64,000 bases of DNA from Spirochaetota bacterium (lineage in GTDB: Bacteria > Spirochaetota > Spirochaetia > Treponematales > Treponemataceae): contig JAEXRH010000011.1 in assembly GCA_023438065.1 (NCBI GenBank), positions 1 to 64,000 of the forward strand, in the 5' to 3' direction. Each line of letters begins with the position of its first letter. Positions within the stretch are counted from its first letter, which is position 1. Of this stretch, positions 24,560 through 31,968 are shown piece by piece. The position numbers and the translations under genes were made by a program. The notes below the pieces were generated by a model. It was not told the DNA's origin and searched no databases. It saw only the letters and a list, made by a program, of their open reading frames with translations.

Positions 24560-25357
24560 ATGAAGAACATCGTCAAAATCGCGGCGCTCACCGCGATCGC
24601 GCTTGCCGCCCTCGTCGGCTGCAAGAAAAAGGACAACGCAGTGCTCACCGTCGGGGCGACCCCCGAGCCGCACGCGGCGATCCTCAACCTCGTCGCCGAG
24701 GACCTCGCGAAGGAAGGCATCACCCTCAAGGTCGTCGAGTTCACCGATTACGTCACCCCGAACGACGCCGTCGAGTCGGGCCAGATCGACGCGAACTTCT
24801 TCCAGCACGCCCCGTACATGGAGAGCTTCAACAAGGAGAAGGGCTATCACCTCGTGAGCGTCGTCGGCACCCACGTCGAGCCGCTCGCCCTCTACTCGAA
24901 GAAGTACAAGGCGCTCGCCGACTTCCCCGCGGGGGCGACGATCGCGATCCCGAACGACCCCACGAACGAGGGCCGCGCGCTTCTCCTCCTCCAGTCCGCG
25001 AAGCTCATCGCGCTTGACCCCGCTGCCGGGCTCACCGCGACCCCGCAGAACGTGACCGAGAACGCGAAGAACCTCAAGTTCAAGGAGATCGAGGCCGCCT
25101 CGCTCCCCCGCGTGCTCGACGACGTCGACGGCGCGGTCATCAACGGCAACTACGCCCTTCCCGCCGGCCTCGCCGCGAAGAAGGACGGACTCCTCGTCGA
25201 GGGCGCCGACTCCCCGTACGTGAACATCGTCGTCGTGAAGGCCGGCAACGAGAACGATCCCCGGATCAAGGCCCTCGTCAAGGCCGTCACGAGCCAGAAG
25301 GTCAAGGATTTCATCGCCGAGAAGTACCCGAACGGCGACGTGATCGCGACCTTCTGA
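24560..25357 (+). CDS. metQ: Methionine-binding lipoprotein MetQ
   Basis: This 265-residue NlpA-family substrate-binding lipoprotein has a leader ending ALVGC, then VGATPEPHAAILNLVAEDLAKEGITLKVVEFTDYVTPNDAVESG and 'NFFQHAPYMESFNKEKGYHLVSV', the methionine-binding family signature. It delivers methionine to MetNI. The Shine-Dalgarno AAAGGAGA precedes the ATG. A strong terminator follows, closing the riboswitch-controlled operon. Confidence 0.95.
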   Translation: MKNIVKIAALTAIALAALVGCKKKDNAVLTVGATPEPHAAILNLVAEDLAKEGITLKVVEFTDYVTPNDAVESGQIDANFFQHAPYMESFNKEKGYHLVSVVGTHVEPLALYSKKYKALADFPAGATIAIPNDPTNEGRALLLLQSAKLIALDPAAGLTATPQNVTENAKNLKFKEIEAASLPRVLDDVDGAVINGNYALPAGLAAKKDGLLVEGADSPYVNIVVVKAGNENDPRIKALVKAVTSQKVKDFIAEKYPNGDVIATF

Positions 25358-25401
25358 TCACGAGAAGAATTTTTGACTGAACGGGGGAAAGCCTTCCCCC
25401 A

Positions 25402-25450
25402 GGCGCAAAGCAAAAAGGGGAACCGCGGGTTCCCCTTTTTGTTTTGCGCC
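25402..25450 (+). terminator. Terminator of metNIQ
   Basis: A 14-bp stem (25411-25424/25428-25441) whose 3' arm ends in five Ts plus TTTT is nested in an outer GGCGCAAA/TTTTGCGCC pairing. Confidence 0.85.
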
Positions 25451-25523
25451 CCCCCTTCATTGAACGGGCGGCTGTCTTTACCTTTTCCGGCGGCTCCGGC
25501 CATCCCGGCACGCGGGCTTCGCC

Positions 25524-25544
25524 CTTCACCGTTTCATGGTGAAG
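25524..25544 (-). terminator. Hairpin downstream of exbD
   Basis: A 7-bp stem (CTTCACC/GGTGAAG) lies 14 nt past the exbD stop. There is no U-tract on the minus strand, so its role as terminator is weak. The rest of 25451-25557 holds nothing I recognise. Confidence 0.35.
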
Positions 25545-25557
25545 CCTCGCCGGCCTT

Positions 25558-25986
25558 TTACGACTCGCGCTTCTTGACGTTCGTGCCGAGCATTACCTTT
25601 CGCACCTTGAGGTCCGAAAGCACGTTCACCACGCGGACGATCGCGTCGTACTTCACGTTCTTGTCGCCGTTTATCACGACCGTCGGGTCGTTCGCCGCGG
25701 AGAGTCGGGCGGCGAAGCTCTCGCGGAACGGGGCTTCCTCGGCGGGGAGATTGAACGCGCGCGCGTCGAGATGCACGACGCCCGAGTCCTCGACGACGAT
25801 CGTGATGCTCTCCGGCTTCTCCTGCGACTTCGCGACGCTCGCGTCCGGAAGGTTCACCTTGATCTTTCCCTGGTAGATGACCGGGGTCGCGACCATGAAG
25901 ATGATGAGCAGGACGAGCACGACGTCCGTGAACGGCGTGATGTCGATCTTCGCGACGATCGCCTTCTTTGCGCGTTTTGACCTCAT
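25558..25986 (-). CDS. exbD: ExbD/TolR biopolymer transport protein
   Basis: This 142-residue protein has one TM helix near the N-terminus with the essential Asp (DITPFTDVVLVLLIIFMVATP) and a periplasmic domain ending in '.TVVINGDKNVKYDAIVRVVNVLSDLKVRKVMLGT'. With ExbB it forms the proton-driven motor that energises TonB. It lies last in the order tonB-exbB-exbD, with a 4-nt gap after exbB. Confidence 0.93.
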   Translation of the reverse strand: MRSKRAKKAIVAKIDITPFTDVVLVLLIIFMVATPVIYQGKIKVNLPDASVAKSQEKPESITIVVEDSGVVHLDARAFNLPAEEAPFRESFAARLSAANDPTVVINGDKNVKYDAIVRVVNVLSDLKVRKVMLGTNVKKRES

Positions 25987-25990
25987 GGCG

Positions 25991-26620
25991 TCAGTCCTTC
26001 GCCAGAAGGTCGGCGGTCTCGGAGGCGACGAGCTCCATGTCCGTCGTGAGGTTCTCGACCCGTTTCGTCAGGAGATTGTACGCCGCGACCGCGGGGACCG
26101 CGACGAAGATGCCGGCCGCCGTGCAGATGAGCGCCTCGGCGATGCCCGCGATGACCGTGTCCATGCCTCCCTGCCCGCCGGCGCTCCCGGCGATCTCCTG
26201 GAACGAGCGGATAATCCCGAGGACGGTACCGAAGAGGCCGACGTAGACGACCGTGCTTCCGATCGTGCCGAGTATCGACAGCGAGCGCTCGAGATCCTTC
26301 ACCTCGACGGTGATCCTCCGGTCCATCGAGTTCGCGATCTTCTCCGCGCCCCTTTCGCGCGCGGCAAGGCCGGCCATTACGACGTTCGCGAACGGGGTTT
26401 TCGCCGCGGCGCAGATCGCCTGCGCGCCGGCGATATTTCCCTCGCCGAGAGTCGCCCCGATTCCGTCCATGAACTCGCCCCTGCCCTTCCGGGTCTTCGC
26501 CCTGAAAGCGAGCAGGCGCTCGACGATCACGGTTACCGACGCGATCGAGCAGAGTATCAGGACGTACATCGTGAACCCGCCGATCTGAATGATATCAAGG
26601 ACTGACTTTCCCTCGAACAT
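25991..26620 (-). CDS. exbB: ExbB/TolQ/MotA-family proton channel protein
   Basis: This 209-residue protein has three TM helices with the long cytoplasmic loop of ExbB; 'STVVYVGLFGTVLGIIRSFQEIAG' and 'ALICTAAGIFVAVPAVAAYNLL' are the conserved TM2 and TM3 segments. The ATG at 26620 (MFEGKSVLDIIQIGGF) follows GGAGG. It partners ExbD and TonB encoded alongside. Confidence 0.93.
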   Translation of the reverse strand: MFEGKSVLDIIQIGGFTMYVLILCSIASVTVIVERLLAFRAKTRKGRGEFMDGIGATLGEGNIAGAQAICAAAKTPFANVVMAGLAARERGAEKIANSMDRRITVEVKDLERSLSILGTIGSTVVYVGLFGTVLGIIRSFQEIAGSAGGQGGMDTVIAGIAEALICTAAGIFVAVPAVAAYNLLTKRVENLTTDMELVASETADLLAKD

Positions 26621-26723
26621 GTTTCCTCCGTTTATCGCGCACGTTCGGCGCGTCATGGGCGCATTCTCGCCCGGATTTTCGTCATTACCCGCATCGCGCG
26701 CGAAGCGCCGCGGGATCGAGTCC

Positions 26724-27410
26724 CTAATTCAGGCTGAACCTGACCGGATACCGGAAACGAACCGCGACGGGCTTCCCGTCAATCTTGGCCGGCACGCACG
26801 TCGCCCCGTTGAACGCGCTCACGGCCGCTTCCGCGAAACCGTAGCCCGCCGGGTCCTCCTTGAGCACCACGATCTTCCTGATCGTCCCCTTCGCGTCCAC
26901 GAAAAGCTCGAGGAATACCTTGCCCATGATCCCCGCGCGATGCGCCATCTCGGGGTACGGGATCCGCTCGAGCACCGATTTCTCGGAAAGAACGGGCATC
27001 TGCGTCACCTTCTGGAAGGGAACGTAATCGATCCCGCTGCCGTCCCCGTCGCCGCCGCCCGAGCCGTTCCCGCTCCCGCCGCCGAAATCGCTCCCCTCCT
27101 CGCCCGATCCCGCGCGCGCGACGGTACGATCCGTCGCCGTCTGTGACGTATCGACCGGTTGATCGGGGTCGACGATCTCCGCGGGAAGGTTCGCGGCGTT
27201 CTTCGGCGCGGACCTCGGCGCGGGCGCGCCCTGCCCGCCCGCGGGATCTCCCGCGTACTGAAAATCGGCCAACTCAAGGTAGTTCTCGGTCGATGCGGCG
27301 CGCGCGGTCATCAGGAATATCACGGCAAAAAGAGAGAGCGCGTGCGCCAGGGTAACGCACGCGAAGATTACCGGTCTGCGGTCTTTCATTTGTCCGGGGT
27401 CAGCGGTCAT
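26724..27410 (-). CDS. tonB: TonB-family energy-transducing protein
   Basis: The 228-residue protein has an N-terminal TM anchor (PVIFACVTLAHALSLFAVIFLM). An unusual spacer built of Gly/Ser/Asp (GGGSGNGSGGGDGDGSG) replaces the usual Pro-Lys/Pro-Glu rod. The C-terminal TonB domain begins 'RIPYPEMAHRAGIMGKVFLELFVDAKGTIRKI'. It should couple the ExbB/ExbD motor to TonB-dependent outer-membrane receptors, implying an outer membrane with such receptors elsewhere in the genome. The ATG at 27410 has a GAGGA upstream. Confidence 0.9.
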   Translation of the reverse strand: MTADPGQMKDRRPVIFACVTLAHALSLFAVIFLMTARAASTENYLELADFQYAGDPAGGQGAPAPRSAPKNAANLPAEIVDPDQPVDTSQTATDRTVARAGSGEEGSDFGGGSGNGSGGGDGDGSGIDYVPFQKVTQMPVLSEKSVLERIPYPEMAHRAGIMGKVFLELFVDAKGTIRKIVVLKEDPAGYGFAEAAVSAFNGATCVPAKIDGKPVAVRFRYPVRFSLN

Positions 27411-27434
27411 TCACGCGTCCTCATGATAATAAGA

Positions 27435-27457
27435 ACACCCCGCCAAAGGCGAGGTGT
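27435..27457 (-). terminator. Hairpin after the His-rich membrane protein gene
   Basis: A 10-bp stem with one mismatch (27435-27444/27448-27457, loop AAA) is followed on the minus strand by TCTTATTAT. It would end the ECF-2 operon just upstream of tonB. Confidence 0.5.
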
Positions 27458-27503
27458 CACCGGGACGGGAAAATATTCCCTCGCGTCGTCCGTCGCCCGC
27501 GGG

Positions 27504-27887
27504 TTACCGGCTCTCTTCCCCGGAAGCGGATTCCTCGCCGGCGACGCGCGAGGCGACGTCGGCCTTCGCCTCGTCGTCCCAGGGCCGGGGGCAAGGACCC
27601 CGATGGTGCCGCTTCCCGTGACCGCGCGGGCCCGGGCCGCCGTGACCCCAGCCGCCCTTGATGAGGATATGCGAAAGAAGAAGCAGTCCCCAGGCCTGCC
27701 AATAGGTGATCGCCGGGAGCCCGAAGATCGCGGGCATGAGCCAGTTCCATAGAAGCATCACGAGCCATCCGAAAAGGAAGGCCATGCACGCCGCGAGCGC
27801 GATCCCGCCGATCACCATCGCGACGATCGCCGCGGGATTGCAATACCATCGTCCCCGATGCTCGTTCCACCAATCGCTTTTACCCAT
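27504..27887 (-). CDS. Small membrane protein with His/Gly-rich tail
   Basis: This 127-residue protein has two TM helices (about 17-50 and 55-78) and a His/Gly-rich stretch (GGWGHGGPGPRGHGKRHHRG, about 80-99) that could bind metal. The ATG at 27887 has GGAGG upstream. It directly follows the second ECF sigma gene, so it may be an anti-sigma factor or the sensor of this pair, but no ZAS or other anti-sigma motif is visible. I do not recognise the family. Confidence 0.65.
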   Translation of the reverse strand: MGKSDWWNEHRGRWYCNPAAIVAMVIGGIALAACMAFLFGWLVMLLWNWLMPAIFGLPAITYWQAWGLLLLSHILIKGGWGHGGPGPRGHGKRHHRGPCPRPWDDEAKADVASRVAGEESASGEESR

Positions 27888-27888
27888 A

Positions 27889-28407
27889 TCAATCCTCCAT
27901 GTAGTCGGCAAGAGCGGTCCGGAGCCGAACGAGCGCATGGCGCTTTCTCGCCGCGAGGGTATCGAGCGCGATACCGGTCCGGTCGGACATAGACTGAAAG
28001 GTCTCTCCCGAAAGCGCCTGCGCGACGATCACCTCGCGCTGCTCGCGCGGAAGTCCCGCGATCGCGTCCGCGAGAGCGGCAAGGGTCTCGTCCCGCTCGA
28101 AACGGTCCTCGACCCCGTCCATCATCGCGTCGACGAGCTCGTCGAACTCCCCGTCCGCGGCGTCGGTCAAGCCCGCGTCGCGCCTGCGCGCGCGACGGCG
28201 CCATACGTCTATGACGCCGTTTCGCACCCCGCGCCAGAGCCAGGCCGAGAGGTCGCGAACGCCCCCGAGCGCGTCGAGGTTCACGAGGCAGCGCACCATC
28301 ACGTCGTGGAGGACATCCTCGGCTTCCTCGAAGCCGATTCTGTCGCGCATCCAGCCGATCAGGCGCGGTTTTTCCGTTTCGTAGGTTTCGGCAAGCGTTC
28401 CTTTCAT
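27889..28407 (-). CDS. ECF RNA polymerase sigma factor (second)
   Basis: This 172-residue protein has sigma region 2 (GWMRDRIGFEEAEDVLHDVMVRCLVNL and LSAWLWRGVRNGVIDVWRRRARRR) and region 4 (LPREQREVIVAQALSGETFQSMSDRTGIALDTLAARKRHALVRLR). It belongs to the ECF group that works with small membrane partners; the next gene encodes a His-rich membrane protein. Target promoters are unknown. Confidence 0.9.
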   Translation of the reverse strand: MKGTLAETYETEKPRLIGWMRDRIGFEEAEDVLHDVMVRCLVNLDALGGVRDLSAWLWRGVRNGVIDVWRRRARRRDAGLTDAADGEFDELVDAMMDGVEDRFERDETLAALADAIAGLPREQREVIVAQALSGETFQSMSDRTGIALDTLAARKRHALVRLRTALADYMED

Positions 28408-28471
28408 GGTCTTATGCCTTACAAGACGCGCGAGGGAGTGAATTTGTACGGGGGATTCGCGTTTTCGCGCG

Positions 28472-30001
28472 CTATTCGCCCTTGAGATAGAGCTGCATGA
28501 GGGATACGAACGCGAATATCTGCTTGTAGACGCTTATGACCCATTCCTTGATCGGGCGGTCGGCGTTGAGCTCGAGTTCCTTCCAGTTGGAGATGAGCCC
28601 GTGCGGCGCCTTCTCGAAATCCTCGAGGATCGCCTTGAGGCTCCGCGCGATGATGATGAGATGCTGGGTACCCTCGGTCAGGTACTTGAGCGCGCGGTCG
28701 TTGATATCCTTCAATTGGGTGCGCAGCTGCTTGACGACTTCCTTGTCGCGGTCGGCGCGGGAGAGCATCGAGCGGAGCTTGGCGCCCATCTCCTCGTCCT
28801 CGGCAAGCGTGTCGTCGAATACGGTGATCGCGTCGGAAAGTTCGAGAAGGGCGTGAAAGCTCCCCGAATAGCCGGTCGACATCGACGGCACCGTCCATTT
28901 CCCGCGCACGAGAAAGAGGTCGGTGAGCGCGCGAATGTCCCGCTTGAAGTAGTCGATGAGGAAGGCCTTCATGAAGTTGAGCTCTTCCACGTAGAGAAAA
29001 CCGCCGAGCATCTTCTTCTCGAACGGGGGATTCTGCCGTTCCGCGTAGTTCTTGAGCCTGACGATGGAGTCGGTCCCGAATATCTGCTTGAGGAGATCCG
29101 ATGCCTTGCTCGTCTTCGTCTCCTGGTGGATCTGCTGGACGACCATCTCGGTCTGCGTCTTCATCTTCATGAGGTAGTTGTCGACGATCCTCGCCGATAC
29201 GGTCTCGTAGGTCACGACGTAGGAAGGATCCTTGCCGAGGTGCCTGATGATCTGCTCGAGGATGCCCGTGCGGCGAACCTCGGCGAGGGCGTTCATGAGC
29301 TTGTTCCACTGCCCGATCGCGACGGGCTCTACCTCGCGGTAGGCCTTCACGAAGGAAAAGATCTTGGGCCAGTCCGCGTCAAGCGGCAACGCGTACGCGA
29401 CCGTCGCGAAATCCTTGAGATCCTCGAGAACGTACTCGCCGCGAATGGTCTCGTACTTCGGGTTATAGGAGAAGGTCCGCTCGGGCAAACCGGAATCGAA
29501 TTTCTTCAACAGGAAGAAATAGTCAAAGGTGACGAAGTTCACCATCATCTCGAGCTGGGAGTACAGGAGATCGATGGTCCTGATCTTCTCGTTGTCGAAC
29601 TCGGACATGAAGGCGGCAAGCTCGTCCTTTACCTGCTGCGAGAGCTCCTTGATCGAAACGGTTTTCGCCCGCTCCTTTATCGCGTCCTCGGTGAGCCTGT
29701 CCTTCAGCTCGATCTGGCGCTTGGAGAGGGACAGTTCGACGAGCAGGTTTTTCAGGACGAGGGAGGAATTCGCGTTCGCGAGGATGACCTGAGCCGCGCC
29801 GATAACCTTGTATATTTCATAGAAGAATTTCCCCATTCCGGGCAGGGCTTCCTCGGTATTCGGCCGATACCACTTATACTTGCTTTTGGCGAGTTCCTTG
29901 GCGAGTACCTTCAACTGGCGCTTTTTCTCGATCTCGGGGTCGGAAGCGCCGAGAAATACTCCAAAAACGCGTTGAAAAAGGGAATCTAAATCGAAGGCCA
30001 T
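28472..30001 (-). CDS. Spirochaete-specific cytoplasmic protein (possibly DUF5312)
   Basis: This 509-residue soluble, largely helical protein starts MAFDLDSLFQRVFGVFLGASDPEIEKKRQLKVLAKELAKSKYKWY. I recognise the general appearance from treponemes, where such proteins are annotated as a family of unknown function (DUF5312 from memory, unchecked). No catalytic motif, signal peptide or TM segment is visible. I chose the ATG at 30001 because a consensus promoter ends exactly 6 nt upstream. The gene is divergent from rex, and an imperfect Rex-like site lies between them. Confidence 0.7.
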   Translation of the reverse strand: MAFDLDSLFQRVFGVFLGASDPEIEKKRQLKVLAKELAKSKYKWYRPNTEEALPGMGKFFYEIYKVIGAAQVILANANSSLVLKNLLVELSLSKRQIELKDRLTEDAIKERAKTVSIKELSQQVKDELAAFMSEFDNEKIRTIDLLYSQLEMMVNFVTFDYFFLLKKFDSGLPERTFSYNPKYETIRGEYVLEDLKDFATVAYALPLDADWPKIFSFVKAYREVEPVAIGQWNKLMNALAEVRRTGILEQIIRHLGKDPSYVVTYETVSARIVDNYLMKMKTQTEMVVQQIHQETKTSKASDLLKQIFGTDSIVRLKNYAERQNPPFEKKMLGGFLYVEELNFMKAFLIDYFKRDIRALTDLFLVRGKWTVPSMSTGYSGSFHALLELSDAITVFDDTLAEDEEMGAKLRSMLSRADRDKEVVKQLRTQLKDINDRALKYLTEGTQHLIIIARSLKAILEDFEKAPHGLISNWKELELNADRPIKEWVISVYKQIFAFVSLMQLYLKGE

Positions 30002-30036
30002 ATACCTACTATGGGGTAAAAAAGTTGTGCTGTCAA
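30002..30036 (-). promoter_or_regulatory. Promoter of the DUF5312-like gene, leaderless geometry
   Basis: Minus strand: TTGACA (30031-30036), 17 bp, CATAGT (30008-30013), 6 nt, ATG. Confidence 0.65.
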
Positions 30037-30049
30037 CAAACCGCACTAC

Positions 30050-30065
30050 TGTGAAATTTTTCTCA
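30050..30065. promoter_or_regulatory. Imperfect Rex-like operator
   Basis: TGTGAA-N4-TTCTCA differs by one base from the perfect Rex palindrome found 67 nt downstream. It lies between the two divergent promoters, upstream of both -35 boxes. Confidence 0.45.
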
Positions 30066-30083
30066 GTGGATTGATTTTTATCC

Positions 30084-30113
30084 TTGACACCCGCGCCATC
30101 CCCTTGCTATACT
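30084..30113 (+). promoter_or_regulatory. rex-serC-serA promoter
   Basis: TTGACA (30084-30089), 18 bp, TATACT (30108-30113). The expected start at about 30120 falls inside the Rex operator. Confidence 0.8.
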
Positions 30114-30116
30114 ACC

Positions 30117-30132
30117 TGTGAAATCATTCACA
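30117..30132. promoter_or_regulatory. Rex operator (autoregulatory)
   Basis: TGTGAA-ATCA-TTCACA is a perfect inverted repeat matching the known Rex consensus TTGTGAA-N4-TTCACAA in its core. It covers the predicted transcription start of rex, so bound Rex should block its own operon. Confidence 0.85.
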
Positions 30133-30144
30133 AGGAGGTGCGCA

Positions 30145-30858
30145 ATGAGCATTCCCAAGCCGACAGCAGAACGTCTATCACTCCTTGCGCGCCTTCTCGA
30201 ACAGCGCGCCTCGCGCGGCAAGGCGATCTCCTCCGCCGAGATCGAGCAATTGACGGGCTGGCCGAGCCACACGATCAGGAAGGATATCTCGGTGCTTACC
30301 CAACAGCTCGCCGAACGCGACGACGGGGAAACCGGGAAGACCGACACGGACATCTCCACGACCTCGGGCTACGACCCCGTAAAACTTGCCTCCGCCATCA
30401 GAACCGCGCTCGGGTATTCAGACGAAACCCGCAAATGCTGCATCGTGGGCCTCGGCAGGCTCGGTTCCGCCTTTCTCGAGTATTCGGGCTTCCACGGCAG
30501 CTCCTTCGAGCTCGTCGCGGGATTCGACTCGAACGTGAACCGCATCGAGATCCTCAAAGCCGACTTCCCGCTCTACCCCACCTTCAAGATGAAGGACGTC
30601 ATCGCGCGGCTCGGCATCCGGTACGCGATCCTGTGCGTGCCGCCGGCGCAGGCGCAAGCCACCGCGGACAAGCTCATCGAGGCGGGCGTCGCGGGCATCG
30701 TGAATTTCACCCCGTCAATCCTCTCGGTTCCGCACGGAATCGAGGTAGAAAACGTATCGGTCATCGACGCGCTCGGAAGCCTCACGGCCCGGCTCGCCGC
30801 GACGAAAGCAAGCCCGCGCCGCGAGGGCGCGGAAACGAAGCAAAGGAGCGAAAAATGA
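30145..30858 (+). CDS. rex: Redox-sensing transcriptional repressor Rex
   Basis: The 237-residue repressor has an N-terminal winged helix (about 1-75: ISSAEIEQLTGWPSHTIRKDISVL) and a Rossmann domain (CCIVGLGRLGSAFLEYSGF) that binds NAD(H). Conserved 'CVPPAQAQATADKLIEAGVAGIVNFTP' follows. Rex binds DNA at low NADH/NAD+ and is released by NADH. The start at 30145 follows AAGGAGG; the upstream ATG at 30118 lies inside the operator. A perfect Rex site overlaps the transcription start. The stop overlaps the serC start, so Rex directly controls serine biosynthesis in this operon. Confidence 0.94.
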   Translation: MSIPKPTAERLSLLARLLEQRASRGKAISSAEIEQLTGWPSHTIRKDISVLTQQLAERDDGETGKTDTDISTTSGYDPVKLASAIRTALGYSDETRKCCIVGLGRLGSAFLEYSGFHGSSFELVAGFDSNVNRIEILKADFPLYPTFKMKDVIARLGIRYAILCVPPAQAQATADKLIEAGVAGIVNFTPSILSVPHGIEVENVSVIDALGSLTARLAATKASPRREGAETKQRSEK

Positions 30859-31967
30859 ACAGAGTGTACAATTTCTCCGCGGGACCCTCGATGCTCCCCA
30901 AGGAAGTCCTCGAGCGGGCAGCCGCCGAGATGCTCGACTGCAACGGCACCGGCCAGTCCGTCATGGAGATGAGCCATCGCTCCAAGGCGTTCGAGCCGAT
31001 CATCGCCAAGACCGAGGAGCTCCTCCGCGAGCTCATGCGGATCCCGGCGAACTACAAGGTCCTCTTCCTCCAGGGCGGCGCGAGCCTTCAGTTCGCCATG
31101 GTCCCGCTCAACCTCAAGAAGAAGGGCAAGGCCGCGTACATCGACACCGGCGTGTGGTCCGGCAAGGCGCTTAAAGAGGCCAAGCGCTGGCTCACGGTCG
31201 ACGTCGTCGCGAGCTCCAAGGACAAGAACTACAGCTACGTCCCCAAGGTCGACAAGGTCGAGGGCGATTACGACTACGTCCACGTCACCTCGAACAACAC
31301 GATCTTCGGCACCAAGATGACGAAGTTTCCCGAGACCGGAAACGTCCCGCTCGTCTGCGACGCCTCCTCGAACATCCTTTCCGAGCCGATGGACGTGTCC
31401 AAGTTCGGCATCATCTACGCGGGAGCCCAGAAGAACCTCGCGCCCGCGGGCGTGACGGTCGTCATCATCCGCGAGGACCTCATCCGCGGAAGCGAGCACA
31501 AGGACGGGGACCTCGACGCCACGGTGCCGACCATGCTCCGCTACGACACCCACTCCGACGAGGGCTCGATGTTCAACACCCCGCCGTGCTACTCGATCTA
31601 CATGATGGGCCTCGTCCTCGAGCACATCAAGGCCACGGGCGGACTCGAGGCGTTGACCAGGAAGAACGTCGAGAAGGCGAAGATCCTCTACGATTTCCTC
31701 GACTCGAGCAAGTTCTTCAAGGCTACCACCGCGAAGGAAGACCGCTCGCTCATGAACGTCCCGTTCGTCACCGTCATCGAGGACAAGGAACAGGCCGAAG
31801 TCGTCAACAAGAAGTTCGTGTCCGAGGCGGCGAAGGCGGGGCTCGTCAACCTCGCGGGACACCGCCTCGTCGGCGGCATGCGCGCGTCGATCTACAACTA
31901 CATGCCGGTCGAGGGCGTCAAGGCGCTCGTCGAGTTCATGGCCAAGTTCGAGAAGGAGAACGCCTAA
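30855..31967 (+). CDS. serC: Phosphoserine aminotransferase SerC
   Basis: This 370-residue PLP enzyme converts 3-phosphohydroxypyruvate and glutamate to phosphoserine. It has the family start YNFSAGPSMLPKEVLERA, MSHRSKAFEPI, and the PLP-lysine region FGIIYAGAQKNLAPAGVTVVIIRED. The end, 'RLVGGMRASIYNYMPVEGVKALVEFM', is also canonical. The ATG overlaps the rex stop by 4 nt and has AAAGGAG upstream. It is followed at once by serA. No serB phosphatase lies in the window. Confidence 0.96.
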   Translation: MNRVYNFSAGPSMLPKEVLERAAAEMLDCNGTGQSVMEMSHRSKAFEPIIAKTEELLRELMRIPANYKVLFLQGGASLQFAMVPLNLKKKGKAAYIDTGVWSGKALKEAKRWLTVDVVASSKDKNYSYVPKVDKVEGDYDYVHVTSNNTIFGTKMTKFPETGNVPLVCDASSNILSEPMDVSKFGIIYAGAQKNLAPAGVTVVIIREDLIRGSEHKDGDLDATVPTMLRYDTHSDEGSMFNTPPCYSIYMMGLVLEHIKATGGLEALTRKNVEKAKILYDFLDSSKFFKATTAKEDRSLMNVPFVTVIEDKEQAEVVNKKFVSEAAKAGLVNLAGHRLVGGMRASIYNYMPVEGVKALVEFMAKFEKENA

Positions 31968-31968
31968 G

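Noticed and set aside
28601..29989. 462-codon plus-strand frame opposite the DUF5312-like gene
   Set aside because: Antisense shadow; no ribosome site, no family resemblance, and the minus-strand gene has a promoter and consistent composition.
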